Shown piece after piece: positions 61,728 through 64,000 of a stretch of 64,000 nt of DNA. Position 1 is the stretch's first letter. Every line of letters starts with the position of its first letter. The DNA comes from Rhodopirellula baltica (lineage in GTDB: Bacteria; Planctomycetota; Planctomycetia; Pirellulales; Pirellulaceae): NCBI GenBank assembly GCA_002901265.1, contig PPHI01000001.1, forward strand, positions 434,001-498,000, in the 5' to 3' direction. Made by a program: the position numbers and the translations under genes. The notes beneath the pieces are model-generated. The model was not told the DNA's origin, searched no databases, and was given only the letters and a program-made list of their open reading frames with translations.

Positions 61728-62987
61728 TCAGCGAAAACGTGCTGGAGAATACGGTGCGACATCCAAATGCGTCGTTTGTCCGCTAACCAGTTCGCCGATC
61801 AAGCGTCCAGTACTGGGCGCCAGGCTGAGCCCCAGCATGTTGTGTCCTGTCGCCAGAAATACGTTATCGAGACCTGGAACTTGACCAATGATTGGCAAGC
61901 TGTCCCAGGTCATCGGCCGCCATCCATACCACGTTTCCTTGACATCGGTAGTGTAGGGTGATTGCAAGTATGGGACCGCTGACCGTTTCAGCTGTTCGAT
62001 CCGCTTGGCTGAAATCCGCGTGTCATACCCGGCGAATTCCATGATCGAGCCAAGCCGATAGCCGTCGTCGAAAGGGGTTACACCGACTTTGTGCTCGGGG
62101 AACAGCATCGGGTGTGTGGGACAGGGATTGGGGCGACTCATGGTGATCGAATAGCCCTTGCCCGGCTCGATCGGGATTCGGCAGCCTAACTCTGACGCGA
62201 ACGTTGGGCTCCAGGCGCCGGTCGCGAACACGAATTTCTCTGCCGCTAGCTCACCGCTGTTGGTCGACAGCGAAGCGAGTCTGCTTTGTTTGCGCTGCAG
62301 CGAATGCACATCACAGTTCTCGATAAACCGCACGCCGCGGTCACGAAGATTTTCGACCCACTGCGAGATCACTTGGTCGGGGCGGACGCTGCAGTCGTCT
62401 TCGTAGTAGCATGCGCCGGCAAGACCGCTGCGCAGCGCCGGGTCAAATTCGGGAAGGTCGCTTCCTGAGATCTTGCTCGCGGCGACACCAAAGTTCTCGC
62501 GAATCATGTCGCAAGTGTCGGAGAACTTTGCAAGCGCCGAAGAGCTACGGAAGACGTACAGCAAGCCATTGGTTTTCCATTGGCCTTTGAACACTTCGTT
62601 GGCAACCAGGGTTCGATACTCACGCATCGAAGATTCCAAGATCGCTTGCAAGTGTTTGCCGGACTCCAGCATCGTCTGGTGTCGACAGCGGCGTGCGAAT
62701 TCCAGCATCCATCGCAGCAGTGCTGGTGACAACCGAGGTTTCACCCGGAACGGCGCATTGGGTTGGAACATCGACTTGAGCGCCAAGCCGATCGCACCGG
62801 GTTCAGTCAGAGGCAGCACGTGGCTGGGACAGATGTATCCACAGTTCGCGTGCGAGCAGCCACTGCCGATTTCGCGACGGTCGACGACAGTGACATCCAA
62901 TCCGGCCGAACTCAGATAGTGCGCGCTGGCGATTCCGACGATGCCTCCGCCAACGACGACAACGTTTGGTGATCCCGCGACATTCAT
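61728..62987 (-). CDS. FAD-dependent D-amino-acid dehydrogenase-like oxidoreductase (D-hydroxyproline dehydrogenase-like)
   Basis: A 419-residue DAO-family flavoprotein. The FAD-binding Rossmann motif is VVVVGGGIVGIASAHYLSSAG (residues 8-28). The C-terminus has the second FAD contact (WYGWRPMTWDSLPIIGQVPGLDNVFLATGHNMLGL). Its start overlaps the stop of the epimerase gene by ATGA (62984-62987), so the two are one operon. In bacteria that use 4-hydroxyproline, this pair converts trans-4-hydroxy-L-proline to cis-4-hydroxy-D-proline and then oxidises it. The oxidation partner (quinone) and final product are inferred from the family. A general D-amino acid dehydrogenase is also possible. Confidence 0.85.
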   Translation of the reverse strand: MNVAGSPNVVVVGGGIVGIASAHYLSSAGLDVTVVDRREIGSGCSHANCGYICPSHVLPLTEPGAIGLALKSMFQPNAPFRVKPRLSPALLRWMLEFARRCRHQTMLESGKHLQAILESSMREYRTLVANEVFKGQWKTNGLLYVFRSSSALAKFSDTCDMIRENFGVAASKISGSDLPEFDPALRSGLAGACYYEDDCSVRPDQVISQWVENLRDRGVRFIENCDVHSLQRKQSRLASLSTNSGELAAEKFVFATGAWSPTFASELGCRIPIEPGKGYSITMSRPNPCPTHPMLFPEHKVGVTPFDDGYRLGSIMEFAGYDTRISAKRIEQLKRSAVPYLQSPYTTDVKETWYGWRPMTWDSLPIIGQVPGLDNVFLATGHNMLGLSLAPSTGRLIGELVSGQTTHLDVAPYSPARFR

Positions 62988-63976
62988 TGGGCGGTACCTG
63001 CGGGGCGGCCGGGATGAAACAGGCCACAGGCGAAGGGGTCGTCCGATTGATAGACCGCACGTCCTTCGCTGCAGACATACGCGCTACCGCGAATCGTGGG
63101 CAGAATCATTCCGTCTGTTCCCAATTCATACGTCCCTACAAAGCGACTTCCGATGATGCTTTCTTGGACCCAGATTTCCCCGGGGGCGAGCATTCCTTCG
63201 GCCGCGAGGCAAGCCAGTTTGGCGCTTGTTCCCGTGCCACATGGTGAGCGGTCGTATGCACCGCCCGGGCAGAGGACAAAATTGCGGCAATCGGCGTCTT
63301 CCGTTTCGGTCGGTGCGAAGAATTCGACGTGGTCAATCATCGCACCATTCGCACCAGTAACTCCCTGCTGTGCCAAGGCATCTTGAATGCGAATCGAAAG
63401 GTCCGTTAGCGGTGCAAGGTTGTCCGTAGTCAACGGCAACAGACAAGACTGTGTCAGGAAAAACCAATTACCACCCCAAGCGACATCACCGGTGACTTCG
63501 CCAATCCCGTCAACTCGGACGGTCACGTCGTTGCGGTAGCGATAACTGGGAACGTTTTTGATTTCGACTTGATGTGAATCGATCAAGTTGACACCAACGG
63601 TTCCGACGGGCGTGTCGAGCTGATGATAGCCGGGGACTAACTTGCCAAGGTATCCTAAAACGACAGCGACGCCGATCGCACCGTGACCACACATCCCTAG
63701 GTAGCCGGTGTTGTTGAAGAAGACGACGCCGGCAGCACAGTCTGCATTCGCAGGCTGGCAAAGCATCGCGCCGACCATCGCTTGATGCCCGCGTGGTTCA
63801 TCGATCAGGCTGGCACGGATCCAGTCGTCTGCATTCGATAGTCGTTCGACCAACGCTTTGGGGGTAAGCATTGCCAGTTCGGTCGCCCCGGCAATCACAA
63901 CGCGTGTGGGTTCCCCCGCCGTGTGTGCGTCAATGTATTCAAACGTTGGCGTTTCACCACGCATCAGGCTGTGCAT
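62984..63976 (-). CDS. 4-hydroxyproline 2-epimerase (proline racemase family)
   Basis: A 330-residue proline racemase-fold enzyme. Two catalytic cysteines sit in MCGHGAIG and in SPCGTGTSAK; the latter form, with the conserved thiol of the second site, fits epimerases of hydroxyproline rather than strict proline racemases, but the two cannot be told apart with certainty. ATG at 63974-63976 is preferred because GGAAGGGGC precedes it; the frame continues upstream to the window edge. It overlaps the following dehydrogenase gene by ATGA, giving a two-gene hydroxyproline catabolism unit. Sources would be collagen-like or plant/algal cell wall proteins. Confidence 0.9.
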   Translation of the reverse strand: MHSLMRGETPTFEYIDAHTAGEPTRVVIAGATELAMLTPKALVERLSNADDWIRASLIDEPRGHQAMVGAMLCQPANADCAAGVVFFNNTGYLGMCGHGAIGVAVVLGYLGKLVPGYHQLDTPVGTVGVNLIDSHQVEIKNVPSYRYRNDVTVRVDGIGEVTGDVAWGGNWFFLTQSCLLPLTTDNLAPLTDLSIRIQDALAQQGVTGANGAMIDHVEFFAPTETEDADCRNFVLCPGGAYDRSPCGTGTSAKLACLAAEGMLAPGEIWVQESIIGSRFVGTYELGTDGMILPTIRGSAYVCSEGRAVYQSDDPFACGLFHPGRPAGTAQ

Positions 63977-64000
63977 CAGACCGCCCCTTCCCATTGGCCC

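Overview
The window looks like chromosome from a planctomycete of the Pirellulaceae (Rhodopirellula-like) group. Markers of that lineage are a PSCyt1/DUF1549/DUF1553 protein followed by a DUF1501 protein, a large membrane-bound dehydrogenase with a C-terminal cytochrome c site, two SLA1-homology (SHD1) domains, a lone IS66-type transposase, many long single-gene transcription units, and lipopolysaccharide (Kdo/Lpt) genes. No CRISPR array, phage module or plasmid function was seen.

Region 1 (1-16 kb) is a signalling island. It starts after the tail of fabF and holds two proteins that join an N-terminal CsrA RNA-binding domain to a C-terminal response-regulator receiver domain (416-1189 and 7353-7913, both minus strand). 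Interleaved are three giant CheB-CheR fusions: one with PAS, histidine kinase and receiver (1510-5484), one with PAS and kinase (8588-11814, split by a one-base frameshift in an A run), and one with PAS only (11881-14433). A NarL-type response regulator (6231-6884), a small protein (5772-5993) and an overlapping cardiolipin synthase gene (14420-15919) complete it. Inference: phosphorelay from the kinases could gate the CsrA domains, giving a two-component route to post-transcriptional control. The leader of the NarL-type regulator carries a cobalamin-riboswitch-like core, and the convergent interval 6994-7226 carries two related long hairpins with a compensatory base-pair change.

Region 2 (16-30 kb) is mostly housekeeping: a large secreted zinc metalloprotease with a charged low-complexity insert, glyA, a lone receiver protein, a bacterial PH-domain protein, an HDOD-GGDEF protein, an S46 dipeptidyl-peptidase and an HrpA-type DEAH helicase.

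Region 3 (30-38 kb) has the minus-strand operon kdsD-kdsC-(LptA/LptC-like), which mirrors the Kdo/Lpt gene order of Gram-negative bacteria, then an OprB-type porin. Region 4 (38-50 kb) has a chemoreceptor, the dehydrogenase/cytochrome gene, the PSCyt1-DUF1553 gene with its DUF1501 partner, a DHH phosphoesterase, a PAS-LuxR regulator and a membrane protein. Region 5 (51-64 kb) has tRNA-Arg(CCU), an IS66-type transposase, an acetyltransferase-like protein, small membrane proteins, a remnant of a BASS-type transporter, a broken SHD1 gene, corA and a two-gene hydroxyproline epimerase/dehydrogenase operon.

At least six one-base disruptions break genes that otherwise read as intact families (near 8841, 41966, 43001, 58765, 58933 and 59925). 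All are explained by one missing base. That points to residual indel errors in the assembly more than to six real mutations, except that the 8841 site is also a plausible slippage site.
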